Shown: positions 34,279-43,441, counted from the first letter of the stretch. The stretch: DNA of 64,000 bases from Rubrivivax gelatinosus (GCF_004340905.1 NZ_SLXD01000008.1:181288-245287), one strand, 5' to 3'. Numbers and translations: made by a program. The notes: a model not told the origin generated them from the sequence alone.

Positions 34279-35648
34279 TGGCGGCCGCCACGCTGGGCCC
34301 CCGGCCGGCCAAGCCGCGTCCGTCGACGGTCCAGGCCTCGCCCGCCGACCAGCTGCGCCTGCTGTACCAGCAGGCGCCGGCGATGCTCGTCGGCGACATC
34401 TTCGGGCTCGGCATCGTGCTGATGGCCTTCGGCGGCCTGGCCGGCCGTGGCCTGCTGCTGGCCTGGGCCGCGGCGTTCTCGGTCGTCTGGGTGCTCCGGC
34501 TGCTGCACTGCCTGCGCTGGAGCCGGCGCGGCGCGGTCGACGACCAGCGCCTGCTCGCCTGGCGACGCAGCTGGGGCCTGCTGGTGCTGGCGCACGGGTC
34601 GCTGTGGGCGGGCGCCGCCTGGCTGTTCTGGGGGCTGGGCACGCCTTCGCACGCGACGGTGCTGCTGCTCGTGCTCTACAGCTTCTGCCTGGCGTCGGTG
34701 CAGCTGCTCGCGTCGCAGCACCGGCTGTGCCTGGCCTACAACGGGCTCGTGCTCGGCGTCACGGTGCTGCGCATCGCCGGCGACAGCGGTCGCGACGGCC
34801 ACCTGCAGCTCGCCGCCGTCGTCGCCAGCCTGTTCGTCGTGACCGCGGTGATGGCACGTGCGCACGGGGGCGCGCTGCGCCAGGCCATCCGCCTGAAGAA
34901 CCGCACCGCGGAACTCGCCGAGCAGCTGCGTGTCGAGAAGGCCGAGGCCGAGGCGGCGCGCCGTGCCGCCGAGGCCGCATCGCTGGCCAAGACCCGGTTC
35001 CTCGCCGCCGCCAGCCACGACCTGCGCCAGCCGCTGCACGCGATGTCGCTGTACACCCAGGCGCTGCAGCAACGCCCGCACGAACCCGAGGTCGCGGCGC
35101 TGGTGGAAGGCATCAACGCCTCGGTCGAGGCGCTGGACGGGCTGTTCGGCGAGCTGCTGGACATCACCCGCATCGATTCCGGCGGCGTCGAGCCGCGCCC
35201 GGTGCCGCTGCCGATGCAGCCGCTGTTCGCCCGGCTGCGACTGCACTTCGAGCCGCTGGCCGCCGAGAAGCGGCTGGTGCTCCGTTTCCGCGGCGACGCC
35301 CTGGTGGCGCACGCCGACCCGGTGCTCGTCGAGCGCGTGCTGCGCAACCTGCTGAGCAACGCGATCCGCTACACCGATCGCGGCGGCGTGCTCGTCGCCT
35401 GCCGGCAGCGCGGGGGCCGGCTGCTGCTGCAGGTCTGGGACACCGGCGTCGGCATCGAGGCCGGCAACCTGCCGCGTGTGTTCGACGAGTTCTTCCAGGT
35501 GCGCGACCTCTCGCCCCCGCGGCGGCGCGGCCTCGGGCTGGGCCTGGCGATCGTGCGCCGGCTCGGCGTGCTGATGGCCGCCGATCTGGGCGTGCGCTCG
35601 CGCCCGGGGCGTGGCAGCGTGTTCTCGCTGACGCTGCCCGCGGCCTGA
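34278..35648 (+). CDS. membrane sensor histidine kinase
   Basis: A 456-residue kinase with about six membrane helices in residues 35-195, a coiled linker ('RTAELAEQLRVEKAEAEAARRAAE'), a HisKA domain with phospho-acceptor His247 in 'SHDLRQPLHAM', and a HATPase with N box 'NLLSNAIRY', 'DTGVGI' and 'GLGLGLAIV'. The membrane part has no large periplasmic loop, so the signal is probably sensed within or near the membrane. It begins inside the stop of the partner regulator (TGATG). Confidence 0.9.
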   Translation: MAAATLGPRPAKPRPSTVQASPADQLRLLYQQAPAMLVGDIFGLGIVLMAFGGLAGRGLLLAWAAAFSVVWVLRLLHCLRWSRRGAVDDQRLLAWRRSWGLLVLAHGSLWAGAAWLFWGLGTPSHATVLLLVLYSFCLASVQLLASQHRLCLAYNGLVLGVTVLRIAGDSGRDGHLQLAAVVASLFVVTAVMARAHGGALRQAIRLKNRTAELAEQLRVEKAEAEAARRAAEAASLAKTRFLAAASHDLRQPLHAMSLYTQALQQRPHEPEVAALVEGINASVEALDGLFGELLDITRIDSGGVEPRPVPLPMQPLFARLRLHFEPLAAEKRLVLRFRGDALVAHADPVLVERVLRNLLSNAIRYTDRGGVLVACRQRGGRLLLQVWDTGVGIEAGNLPRVFDEFFQVRDLSPPRRRGLGLGLAIVRRLGVLMAADLGVRSRPGRGSVFSLTLPAA

Positions 35649-35655
35649 AAGGCGT

Positions 35656-36513
35656 TCAGGCCGGCTGGTAGGCCAGGCGCACGTAGATCGGCGCGAAGGC
35701 TTCGGCCTGGGTCACCTCGACCAGGTGCTCGCGTGCCAGTTCCAGCATCGCGATGAAGGTCACGACGAGCACCGGCGAACCCCGTGTCACGTCGAACAGC
35801 TCGTGGAACTCGACGAACCGACGCCCCTGCAGCCGGCGCAGCACGACGGTCATGAACTCGCGCACCGACAGCTGCTCGCGCGAGATCGTGTGGTGCTGGT
35901 TGAGCCTGGCGCGCTTGAGGATGTCGGCCCAGGCGGCGCGCAGGTCGTCGGGGTCGACGTCGGGGAAACGGGGTGCCAGCGCCTGCTCGACGTAGACCTG
36001 GGCGCGCAGGAAGTCGCGGCCCATCACCGGCAGCGCGTCCAGGCGCGCGGCGGCGAGCTTGATCTGCTCGTACTCGATGAGCCGGCGCACGAGCTCGGCG
36101 CGCGGGTCCTCGGGTTCGCTGCCGTCGGCGCTTCGCTTGGGCGGCAGCAGCATGCGCGACTTGATCTCGATGAGCATCGCCGCCATCAGCAGGTACTCGC
36201 TGGCGAGCTCGAGGTTGCGCCGCCGCAGCTGCTCGACGTAGTCCAGGTACTGGCGCGTGACGTCGGCCAGCGGGATGTCGAGGATGTTGAAGTTCTGCTT
36301 GCGGATCAGGTAGAGCAGCAGGTCCAGCGGGCCTTCGAAGGCCTCGAGGAAGACCTCCAGCGCGTCCGGCGGGATGTACAGGTCCTGCGGCAGCCGGAAC
36401 AGCGGTTCGCCGTAAAGGCGCGCGACGGCGACCTGGTCCACGACGTCCTGCGCGGCGGGTTCGGCTGCCGCTTGCGCGGACGGCAGCGCCTCGGGCAGGG
36501 CGGGCGTGTCCAA
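35656..36513 (-). CDS. scpA: segregation and condensation protein A
   Basis: A 285-residue ScpA: 'FEGPLDLLLYLIRKQNFNILDIPLADVTRQYLDYVE' is the kleisin N-terminal signature, and the C-terminal winged helix ('FVEFHELFDVTRGSPVLVVTFIAMLELARE') closes the SMC ring. The first 50 residues are an Ala/Pro-rich extension usual in Burkholderiales. scpB is not beside it. It follows the DUF3460 gene by seven bases on the same strand, a common order in this group. It is convergent with the kinase gene. Confidence 0.9.
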   Translation of the reverse strand: MDTPALPEALPSAQAAAEPAAQDVVDQVAVARLYGEPLFRLPQDLYIPPDALEVFLEAFEGPLDLLLYLIRKQNFNILDIPLADVTRQYLDYVEQLRRRNLELASEYLLMAAMLIEIKSRMLLPPKRSADGSEPEDPRAELVRRLIEYEQIKLAAARLDALPVMGRDFLRAQVYVEQALAPRFPDVDPDDLRAAWADILKRARLNQHHTISREQLSVREFMTVVLRRLQGRRFVEFHELFDVTRGSPVLVVTFIAMLELAREHLVEVTQAEAFAPIYVRLAYQPA

Positions 36514-36520
36514 GGGCGCT

Positions 36521-36727
36521 TCAGCGTCCCTTGGGCTGGTAGACGTAGGGCTGCTGGGGCACGCTCGCCTGGCGCCAGGCCTGCAGGGCCTCGCGGTCGA
36601 TCGCCTTGTCCCACAGCAGCGCGCGCCCGGCGCGCTGTTCGTCTTCGAGCGACGGACGCTGTTCCTTCAGCTTGGCGATGAAGTCGGTGACGTCGGACGT
36701 GTAGGGCTTGCGGAAGAACGGGGGCAT
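36521..36727 (-). CDS. DUF3460 family protein
   Basis: A 68-residue basic protein starting 'PPFFRKPYTSDVTDFIAKLKEQRPSLEDEQRAGRALLWDK', the full DUF3460 pattern. Family members are short, restricted to betaproteobacteria, and usually precede scpA, as here (seven-base gap). Function is unknown. The ATG at 36727 fits family length; the frame runs further upstream but into the divergent CYTH-CHAD promoter. Confidence 0.82.
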   Translation of the reverse strand: MPPFFRKPYTSDVTDFIAKLKEQRPSLEDEQRAGRALLWDKAIDREALQAWRQASVPQQPYVYQPKGR

Positions 36728-36809
36728 AAGCGGCGCGGAAGCGACAATTCGTCGAGCATGGAGTTTACCGGCCGGGCCGCATCCGCGCCCGCCACGTCCG
36801 AGGACAGGC

Positions 36810-38273
36810 ATGAGGGAGATCGAGCTGAAGTTCCAGGTTCCGGCCGCCGCGCGCGACCGGCTGCATCGCGCCGTGGCGACGAAGACCGTGCGCGCGCTGC
36901 CGCTGGCCGCGGCCTACGTCGACACCGCCGACGACCGCCTGGCGCGCGCCGGCTTCGCGCTGCGCCTGCGCCGCGAGGGCACGCGCTGGGTGCAGACGCT
37001 CAAGGGCCGCGGTGACGGCCTGATGGACCGTCTGGAGCACGAGGTCGAGCTGCCCGATACCGACGCCGCCCCGGTGCTGGACCCGGCGCGCCACGCCGGC
37101 ACGCCCGCCGGCGACGCGCTGGCGCGGCTGCTGGCCGACGGCGCGCCGCTGGTGGAGCGCTACCGCACCGAGGTCGTGCGTCTGGCGCGCCGCGTGCGTT
37201 CGCAGGGCGCGCTGGTCGAGATCGCGCTCGACGAGGGCCGCATCGTCGCCGGCGCCAACGTCGCGTCGGTCTGCGAGATCGAGTTCGAGCTGCTCAGCGG
37301 CCCGCCGGCCGGGCTGCTGGCGCTGGCCGAACGATGGGTGGCGCGCCATGGCCTCTGGCTGGACGTGCGCACCAAGGCCGAACGGGGCCACCGCCTGGCC
37401 CTGGGCCTGGAGCGTGTGCCCGCGGTCCGTGCCGAAGCCCCCGAGTTCGCGCCCGGCACGCTCAGCACCCAGGCCTTCGGCTTGATGCTGCACGCGGCGC
37501 TGCGGCAGGTGCTTCCGAATGCCGCCGAGATCGCCTCGGGCAGCGGCGAGGCCGACACGCTGCACCAGCTGCGTGTCGGCCTGCGCCGGCTGCGCAGCGT
37601 GCTGAAGGTCTTTGCCGCCTGGTCGCCCGACGAGGCCTCGGCGAGCGCGCTCGACGAGGCGCTGGCCGCGCCTTTCGCCGCCCTCGGTGCGAGCCGCGAC
37701 GCCGAGGTTGCTGCCGCCCTGCTGGCGCCGCTGGCCGCCGCCGGCGCGCCGCCGCTGGCCTGGCCGCGGGACGACGGCGCGCCGGCGCCCGCCGACGTCG
37801 TCGCGGCACCGGACTTCACGCGGACCATGCTGCGCACGATGGCGCTGGCGCTCGTGGCCCTGCACACGCCCGGCCCGGCGCTGGGGCGCGCCGGTGCGGC
37901 GCAGCTGGCGGCCGACTGGCGGCGCGTGCGCCGCGAGGCGCGCCGTTTCGCCCGGCTCGACGCCGAGCAGCGCCACCGGCTGCGCAAGCGGCTCAAGCGG
38001 CTGCGCTACGCGACCGAGTTCCTGCTGCCGACGCTGCGGCCGCGCCGTGCGCGCGCCGCGCTGAAGGCCTTGCGCGCGGCGCTCGAGGCGCTGGGCCAGG
38101 CCAACGACCACGCGGTCGCGCGCGCGGCGCTGGCCGCACGCGCCGCGGCCGACCCGGCCGACGCCGCGGTCGCTTTCGCGCTGGGCTGGCTCGTCGGCCG
38201 CGAGGACGCGGTGCTCGCCGGGGCCGCCGCGGCGCTGGCGCCGCTGGACGAGGTCCGGCGCTTCTGGCGATGA
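36810..38273 (+). CDS. CYTH-CHAD domain protein, inorganic triphosphatase-like
   Basis: A 487-residue protein with an N-terminal CYTH domain (1-200, ExExK at 'EIELK' and paired Arg/Lys/Glu strands) and a C-terminal CHAD domain (about 215-487, with 'LHQLRVGLRRLRSVLKVF' and 'RLRKRLKRLRYATEFL'). CYTH enzymes such as YgiF hydrolyse triphosphate; CHAD helices bind polyphosphate. The catalytic residues look intact. The stop overlaps the ATG of the DUF4212 gene. GAGGACAGGC precedes the ATG. Confidence 0.88.
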   Translation: MREIELKFQVPAAARDRLHRAVATKTVRALPLAAAYVDTADDRLARAGFALRLRREGTRWVQTLKGRGDGLMDRLEHEVELPDTDAAPVLDPARHAGTPAGDALARLLADGAPLVERYRTEVVRLARRVRSQGALVEIALDEGRIVAGANVASVCEIEFELLSGPPAGLLALAERWVARHGLWLDVRTKAERGHRLALGLERVPAVRAEAPEFAPGTLSTQAFGLMLHAALRQVLPNAAEIASGSGEADTLHQLRVGLRRLRSVLKVFAAWSPDEASASALDEALAAPFAALGASRDAEVAAALLAPLAAAGAPPLAWPRDDGAPAPADVVAAPDFTRTMLRTMALALVALHTPGPALGRAGAAQLAADWRRVRREARRFARLDAEQRHRLRKRLKRLRYATEFLLPTLRPRRARAALKALRAALEALGQANDHAVARAALAARAAADPADAAVAFALGWLVGREDAVLAGAAAALAPLDEVRRFWR

Positions 38274-38545
38274 GCAGCACGCCGCGCTCGCGCCGCGCGG
38301 AGCGCCAGCGCCGCGACTGGCGCCGCAACCGGCGCCTGACCGGCTGGCTGCTGCTGGCGTGGTTCGTCGTCAGCTTCGTCGTCGCGTTTTTCGCCCGCGA
38401 GCTGGACTTCGACTTCCTCGGCGCGCCCTTCGGCTTCTGGGTCGCGGCGCAGGGCGCGCCGATCGCCTATCTGGTGATCGTCTGGATCTACGCCATCGTG
38501 ATGGACCGCCGCGACGACGAACGCGGCGCCCCGGGCGACGACTGA
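38270..38545 (+). CDS. DUF4212 protein (small subunit of a solute:sodium symporter), orphan
   Basis: A 91-residue protein with an Arg-rich N-terminus and two membrane helices ('LTGWLLLAWFVVSFVVAFFA', 'WVAAQGAPIAYLVIVWIYAIVMD'), the DUF4212 layout. These usually sit directly before the large VC_2705-type sodium:solute symporter subunit used for acetate or related acids. Here that gene is absent; the next gene is a convergent SulP transporter with adjacent stop. Coupling by ATGA to the CYTH-CHAD gene is atypical and suggests a rearrangement. Confidence 0.8.
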   Translation: MSSTPRSRRAERQRRDWRRNRRLTGWLLLAWFVVSFVVAFFARELDFDFLGAPFGFWVAAQGAPIAYLVIVWIYAIVMDRRDDERGAPGDD

Positions 38546-40237
38546 TCAGCCGGCTGGCGAGACCGGCGGCTCGGGCGCCAGCGCCGCCGCGTAAGCCTCG
38601 GCCAGCGTGGTGGTGATGTTGGCGCAGCCCAGTTCGTCCTCGAAGCCGGCGCGGCGCATCAGCGAGCACGGCTGTTCGTTGACGGCGGCCAGCACCAGGC
38701 GCACGCCGCGGCGCTCGAGCTCGCGGCGCAGCTGCGACAGCGCGTCCAGCCCCGAGGTGTCCATCGAGATCAGCCGGTGCATCTCCAGCACCAGCGCGCG
38801 CGTGCCGGGGGGCTGCGCGGCCAGGGCCTCGAGCTTGCCCACGGCGCCGAAGAACAGCGAGCCGAAGACCTCGACGACCTGCACGCCCTCGGGGGCGTCG
38901 GCCCCGGCCACCGGCTCGGCGCGGAACAGCGTGCTCATGCGGTAGATGAAGAACACGCAGGCCAGGATGAGCCCGAACTCCACGGCCACCGTCAGGTCGA
39001 AGATCACCGTCAGCGCGAAGGTGCCGACGAGGATCGTCCGGTACTGGACGCTGAACTGGCGCAGGCGCACGAATTCGCGCCACTCGCCCATGTTCCAGGC
39101 GACGAAGGCCAGGATGCCGGCCAGCGCCGCCAGCGGCACGTGCAGCGCCAGCGGCGCGGCCAGCAGCACCACGGCCAGCACCGTCAGTGCGTGCACGATG
39201 CCGGCCACCGGCGTCTGGCCGCCGGCGCGCACGTTGGTCACGGTGCGTGCGATCGTGCCGGTGGCCGGGATGCCGCCGAACAGCGGCGTGACGAAGTTCG
39301 CCACGCCCTGGGCCATCAGCTCCTGGTTCGGGTCGTGGCGCGGGATCGGCGCCATGTTGTCGGCCACGCGCGCGCACAGCAGCGACTCGATCGCGCCGAG
39401 CATCGCGATGGTCACCGTCGGGATCAGCAGCTGCTTGGCCGTGGCCCAGCTGAACTCGGGCAGTTCGAAGGACGGGAGCGACTGCGGGATGCCGCCGAAG
39501 CGGCTGCCGATGGTCTCCACCGGCAGATCCAGCAGCACCGTGGCGACGGTGGCGACGACGAGCGCGACGATCGTGCCCGGCAGGTGCGCCGACAGCCGGC
39601 GCAGCCGCGCCAGCAGCCCGCTCGGCGCCGTCGGCATCTTGTAGGACTTGGGCCAGAGCACGACGATCGCCAGGCTCGCCGCGGCCAGCGCCAGCGCCGC
39701 CGGGTTCAGCGTATGCGCGTGGCGCGCCAGCACCGCGATCTGCGAGAAGAAGTCGGCCGGCAGCTTGGGCGTCTCCAGGCCGAGGAAGTCCTTCACCTGC
39801 GACAGCCCGATCAGCACCGCGATGCCGTTGGTGAAGCCGATGACGATCGGCACCGGCACGTAACGCACCAGCGCGCCGAGCTTGAACAGCCCCATCACGA
39901 ACATCAGCACCCCGGCCAGCGAGGTCGCGATCAGCAGGTTGGCCAGGCCGTAGCGCTCGACGATGCCGTAGACGATGACGATGAAGGCGCCCGCCGGGCC
40001 GCCGATCTGCACCTGCGAGCCGCCGAGCGCGGCGATCAGGAAGCCGGCGATGATCGCCGTGAACAGGCCTTGTTCGGGCTTGACGCCCGAGGCGATCGCG
40101 AAGGCCATCGCCAGCGGCAGCGCGACGATGCCGACGGTGATGCCGGCGCCCAGGTCGGCGCCGAAGCGGCGGCGGTCGTAGTCCGTCAGCGCGTCGAGCA
40201 GGCGCGGGCGGAAGCGGTGTAGTCGGGAAGGGGACAT
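38546..40237 (-). CDS. SulP-family inorganic anion transporter with STAS domain
   Basis: A 563-residue inner-membrane transporter: about 11-14 helices in residues 25-420 with the SulP signature 'LPLAMAFAIASGVKPEQGLFTAIIAGFLIAALGGS' and 'GGIPATGTIARTVTNVRAGGQTPVAGIVHAL', then a cytoplasmic STAS domain (about 455-550, 'MDTSGLDALSQLRRELERRG'). Family members move sulfate, bicarbonate or dicarboxylates; the substrate is not clear. It is preceded by 278 bases shared with the divergent receiver gene, where I see a promoter for the latter and no other known element. Confidence 0.88.
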   Translation of the reverse strand: MSPSRLHRFRPRLLDALTDYDRRRFGADLGAGITVGIVALPLAMAFAIASGVKPEQGLFTAIIAGFLIAALGGSQVQIGGPAGAFIVIVYGIVERYGLANLLIATSLAGVLMFVMGLFKLGALVRYVPVPIVIGFTNGIAVLIGLSQVKDFLGLETPKLPADFFSQIAVLARHAHTLNPAALALAAASLAIVVLWPKSYKMPTAPSGLLARLRRLSAHLPGTIVALVVATVATVLLDLPVETIGSRFGGIPQSLPSFELPEFSWATAKQLLIPTVTIAMLGAIESLLCARVADNMAPIPRHDPNQELMAQGVANFVTPLFGGIPATGTIARTVTNVRAGGQTPVAGIVHALTVLAVVLLAAPLALHVPLAALAGILAFVAWNMGEWREFVRLRQFSVQYRTILVGTFALTVIFDLTVAVEFGLILACVFFIYRMSTLFRAEPVAGADAPEGVQVVEVFGSLFFGAVGKLEALAAQPPGTRALVLEMHRLISMDTSGLDALSQLRRELERRGVRLVLAAVNEQPCSLMRRAGFEDELGCANITTTLAEAYAAALAPEPPVSPAG

Positions 40238-40419
40238 GCGGACTCCAGGGAACGGTGAACGGGAAGGAATCCCGGTTCCGGAGGGCCGCTGTGGTGCATG
40301 CGGGCGATGAAGCGCCGGCGGCGCGACGGCCACGCGACCGGGGAGTCGGCAGGCGTGGCATCGGCAGGGTGCATGACCCACATCATGCCACCGACCCTGC
40401 ACGCCCCCAGGCATCAGGC

Positions 40420-40448
40420 TTGCCGGTTTGCCCCGGTTGAGGTGCAAT
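40420..40448 (+). promoter_or_regulatory. possible sigma-70 promoter for the receiver/binding-protein/kinase operon
   Basis: TTGCCG (40420-40425), a 17-base spacer and TGCAAT (40443-40448) match -35 and -10 boxes in four of six positions each. The start codon follows 68 bases later. Confidence 0.4.
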
Positions 40449-40515
40449 TTCCGCACTTCGCGCCGACTCGAGAACGCCGGGCACCTCGACCCGGCGCCGC
40501 GAAGAGGGGGTAAGC

Positions 40516-40902
40516 GTGGCCTGTCGAGTGATGCTGGTCGACGACAGCGAGGCCGATCTGCTGTTCACGCGGATCGTGCTCGAGCGTGCCGGTGGCGGGT
40601 TCGAGGTGCAGACCTTCGAGGAGGCGAGCGCCGCGCTCGCCTACCTGCGCTCGGACGCGCCGCGCGTGGACCTGATCCTGCTGGACATCAACATGCCGGG
40701 CATGAACGGGTTCGAGTTCCTCGACGCCTACGAGTCGCTGCCGAACGTCCGGCGCGACCGTTCGGCGGTCGTGATGCTCAGTTCCTCGGCGGATCCGGCG
40801 GACCGCGAGCGCGCGATGCGTTACGCCAGCGTGGCCGGCTACGTCACCAAGCCGCTGGATCCGGCTGCGGCGGCCGGGCTGCGCCGGCAAGCGCCGGCGT
40901 GA
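40516..40902 (+). CDS. CheY-like single-domain response regulator
   Basis: A 128-residue receiver-only protein with Asp9-Asp10, phospho-acceptor Asp57 in 'LLDINMPGMNG' and Lys112 in 'YVTKPLD', resembling the Rcp1 type that pairs with phytochrome-like kinases. No output domain is present. It starts at GTG 40516 with GAGGGGG eight bases upstream and no better ATG. The stop overlaps the next start as GTGA. It is the first gene of a tightly coupled three-gene operon ending in a histidine kinase that is its likely partner. Confidence 0.88.
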   Translation: MACRVMLVDDSEADLLFTRIVLERAGGGFEVQTFEEASAALAYLRSDAPRVDLILLDINMPGMNGFEFLDAYESLPNVRRDRSAVVMLSSSADPADRERAMRYASVAGYVTKPLDPAAAAGLRRQAPA

Positions 40903-41840
40903 GCGTGCGGGCCTGGCTCGCCGGCCTGGCGGCCGCGCTGCTGCTGCCGCTGGCCGCGGCGCAGCCGGCCGACACGCCGGTGGTCACGTCCGCGGCGCAG
41001 CAAGCCTGGCTGCGCGAACGCGGCGTGCTGCGCGTGGCCCCGGAACGCGACTACGGCCCCTTCGTCTTCGTCGCGTCCGATGGCCGCGTCGCCGGGCTGT
41101 CGGTGGAGATGCTGCAGCTCGTCCAGCGCCGCACCGGCATCGACCTGCGCTGGTTGCCGGCGCAGCCGCTGGCCGCGCAGCTCGATCTGGCACGGGCGCG
41201 CGACGCCGACCTGCTGACCTCTCTGCGCCCGAACCCGGAGCGGTCGGCGTTCCTGCTGTTCACGCGCCCCTACGTGAAGGTGCCGGCGATCCTCGTCGCC
41301 CGGGCCGACCGGGCACCGCCGACGCTGCAGTCGCTTCAGGGCCGCCCGGTCGCCGTCGGCGCCGGCTACGCCGTCGAGGCGGTGGTCCGCGCCTCGTATC
41401 CGCAGGTGCGCTGGCTGGCCGTCGCCGACGACCAGCAGGCGCTCGACGCGGTGCTCGCGCGCCGCGCCGACGCCGCCGTCGTCGATGCCGCCAGCGCTGC
41501 CTTCGTCATCCGCCGCGAGGCACTCGCGGGCCTGGCGAGCGCGGGCGAGATCGGCTTCAACTACGAACTGAGCTTCGCGGTGCGCGCCGACTGGCCCGAG
41601 CTGCGCGCCATCCTGGACGCAGGCATCGCGGCGGTGCCCGAGCCCGAGCGTGCCGCCGTGCTGCAGCGCTGGCTGGAACCGCTGGATGCCGCCGGGTTGG
41701 CCGCACGTGCGCCGCTGGCCACGCGCCTGGGCGTCCTGCTCGTCGCGTTCGCGGTGCTGGCCGGCGTCGTGCTGTACGCCCGGCACGCCCGCGTGAAGCC
41801 GGCCCTGCCGCGGCCGCGCGGCGGGCGGCCGCCGCCGTGA
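40899..41840 (+). CDS. membrane-tethered substrate-binding protein (family 3 type) of a signalling operon
   Basis: A 313-residue exported protein: signal peptide ('VRAWLAGLAAALLLPLAAAQP'), a bacterial extracellular solute-binding family 3 domain (about 35-265, 'RGVLRVAPERDYGPFVF', 'GLSVEMLQLVQRRTG'), then a C-terminal membrane helix ('LGVLLVAFAVLAGVVLYAR') with a short basic tail. The domain is like the periplasmic sensor half of BvgS/EvgS kinases, but no kinase domain is fused. Both ends overlap neighbours by GTGA (start GTG 40899; next start at 41837), so it is most likely the ligand-sensing part of the kinase that follows. Confidence 0.8.
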   Translation: MSVRAWLAGLAAALLLPLAAAQPADTPVVTSAAQQAWLRERGVLRVAPERDYGPFVFVASDGRVAGLSVEMLQLVQRRTGIDLRWLPAQPLAAQLDLARARDADLLTSLRPNPERSAFLLFTRPYVKVPAILVARADRAPPTLQSLQGRPVAVGAGYAVEAVVRASYPQVRWLAVADDQQALDAVLARRADAAVVDAASAAFVIRREALAGLASAGEIGFNYELSFAVRADWPELRAILDAGIAAVPEPERAAVLQRWLEPLDAAGLAARAPLATRLGVLLVAFAVLAGVVLYARHARVKPALPRPRGGRPPP

Positions 41841-43441
41841 CCGGCGCGTCGCGCGCGGCGGCGGCCTTGCCCGGGGCCGGATGGCGACTCGCTGCCGGGC
41901 TCGCGCTCGCCTACCTGGTCGCGGCGACGATCTCGATGCTCATCGCACGCCAGCCCGGCAGCATCGCCTCGATCTGGTTCGCCAACGCGATCGGAGTCGC
42001 CGTGCTGGCCCACCAGCCCTGGCGGCGCTGGCCCCTGCTGCTGGCCGCCCTCGCCGGCGCCACGATGGCGGCCAACCTGCTGCAGGGAGACCCGCTGCTG
42101 CTGGCGGCCAGCTTCGTGCCGCCCAACCTGCTGGAGATGGGGCTCGGCGCCTGGGCGCTCAAGCACGTGCGGCTGCCCGAACGCGGGCTGCGTTCGGCCT
42201 CGGCGCTGGCGACGCTGCTCGTGCTCGGCGGGCTGCTCCCGCAGCTGCTCAGCGCCACGCTGGGCACCCTGATCCTCGCTCCACAGGGGCTGGGCGCGCT
42301 GGGCGGCGTCTGGCTGCCCTGGTTCGAAGGCAGCGTCATCGGCTCGATGTCGGTGCTGCCGCTGGCCTTCATCGCCTGCCGCGACGGCACGGCGGCGCTG
42401 ACGGCCGGCTGGGACGACGCGCGTCTGGTGGTGCTGCTGCCGCTGGCCGTCGGCCTGACGCTGCTGTCGCTGGCGCAGCTGCCGTTCCCGTTCATCTACC
42501 TGACGCTGCCGCTGCTGCTGGGTGCCTTCCTGCTGTCGTACACCGCGCTGCTGGCGCTGACGCTGGCGGTCTCGCTGACGGTCGCGCTGGCGCTGGGCAC
42601 CGGCGTCTTCGTGCCGCCGCCGCGGATGGCGGCCTGGCAGACGGTCTATGTCTACCTGGCCTATGCCGCGGCGCTGCTGCCGCCGCAGCTGCTGGCCGCG
42701 GCGCAGGCCGACCTGCACGACGCCCGCGAACGCCTGGAAGCGCGCTCGCGCGAGCTGCGCCTTGCCAACGACGGCCTTGAGCAGTTCGTGCGCATCGCCT
42801 CGCACGACCTGCGAGAACCGCTGAACACCGTCGTGCAGTTCGGCCACCTGATCGAGCAGGACGAGGCCCAGCGCCTGAGCGAGCCCGGCCGGCGTTACCT
42901 CGGCCTGATGCTGCAGGCCACGCGGCGCATGCGCACCCTGCTCGACGACGTTCTGCAGTACGTGCGCATGCAGCGCGGCGAGCCGCCGGCGGCGCAGGCG
43001 GTGGCCCTGGGGCCGCTTCTGGACGAGGTGCTGCTGGCGCTGGCGGCCAGCATTCGCGAGCGCGGCGCCGACGTGCATGTCGCGCCGCTGCCCGCCGTGC
43101 GCGGCAACCCGGCGCTGCTGTCGCTGCTGTTCCAGAACCTGCTGTCCAACGCGCTGAAGTTCGTGCCGCCCGAGCGGGCGCCGGTGGTGCGGGTCAGCGC
43201 CCAGGTCCTGGGGGGCTCGGCCTGGATCAGCATCGTCGACAACGGCATCGGCATCGCGCCGGCCGACCACGACAAGCTGTTCCAGCCTTTCCGCCGCCTG
43301 AACCTGCGCCGGCACTACGACGGCACCGGCCTGGGCCTGGCGCTGGCGCGCCAGATCGTCGAGGCCCACGGCGGCACGATCGAGCTCGAGTCCGAGCCCG
43401 ACCGCGGCGCCTGCTTCAGCGTGCGCCTGCCGCTGGCCTGA
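41837..43441 (+). CDS. MASE1-like membrane sensor histidine kinase
   Basis: A 534-residue kinase. Residues 15-290 form about eight to ten membrane helices resembling the MASE1 sensor ('SIASIWFANAIGVAVLAH', 'LPWFEGSVIGSMSVLPL'), followed by HisKA with His323 in 'SHDLREPLNTVV' and a HATPase ('NLLSNALKFV', 'DNGIGI', 'GTGLGLALARQIVEAHGG'). The HisKA is of the phytochrome-kinase sort that partners Rcp1-like receivers, which agrees with the first gene of the operon. GTG start overlaps the upstream stop. The stop adjoins that of convergent metG. Confidence 0.85.
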   Translation: MTGASRAAAALPGAGWRLAAGLALAYLVAATISMLIARQPGSIASIWFANAIGVAVLAHQPWRRWPLLLAALAGATMAANLLQGDPLLLAASFVPPNLLEMGLGAWALKHVRLPERGLRSASALATLLVLGGLLPQLLSATLGTLILAPQGLGALGGVWLPWFEGSVIGSMSVLPLAFIACRDGTAALTAGWDDARLVVLLPLAVGLTLLSLAQLPFPFIYLTLPLLLGAFLLSYTALLALTLAVSLTVALALGTGVFVPPPRMAAWQTVYVYLAYAAALLPPQLLAAAQADLHDARERLEARSRELRLANDGLEQFVRIASHDLREPLNTVVQFGHLIEQDEAQRLSEPGRRYLGLMLQATRRMRTLLDDVLQYVRMQRGEPPAAQAVALGPLLDEVLLALAASIRERGADVHVAPLPAVRGNPALLSLLFQNLLSNALKFVPPERAPVVRVSAQVLGGSAWISIVDNGIGIAPADHDKLFQPFRRLNLRRHYDGTGLGLALARQIVEAHGGTIELESEPDRGACFSVRLPLA

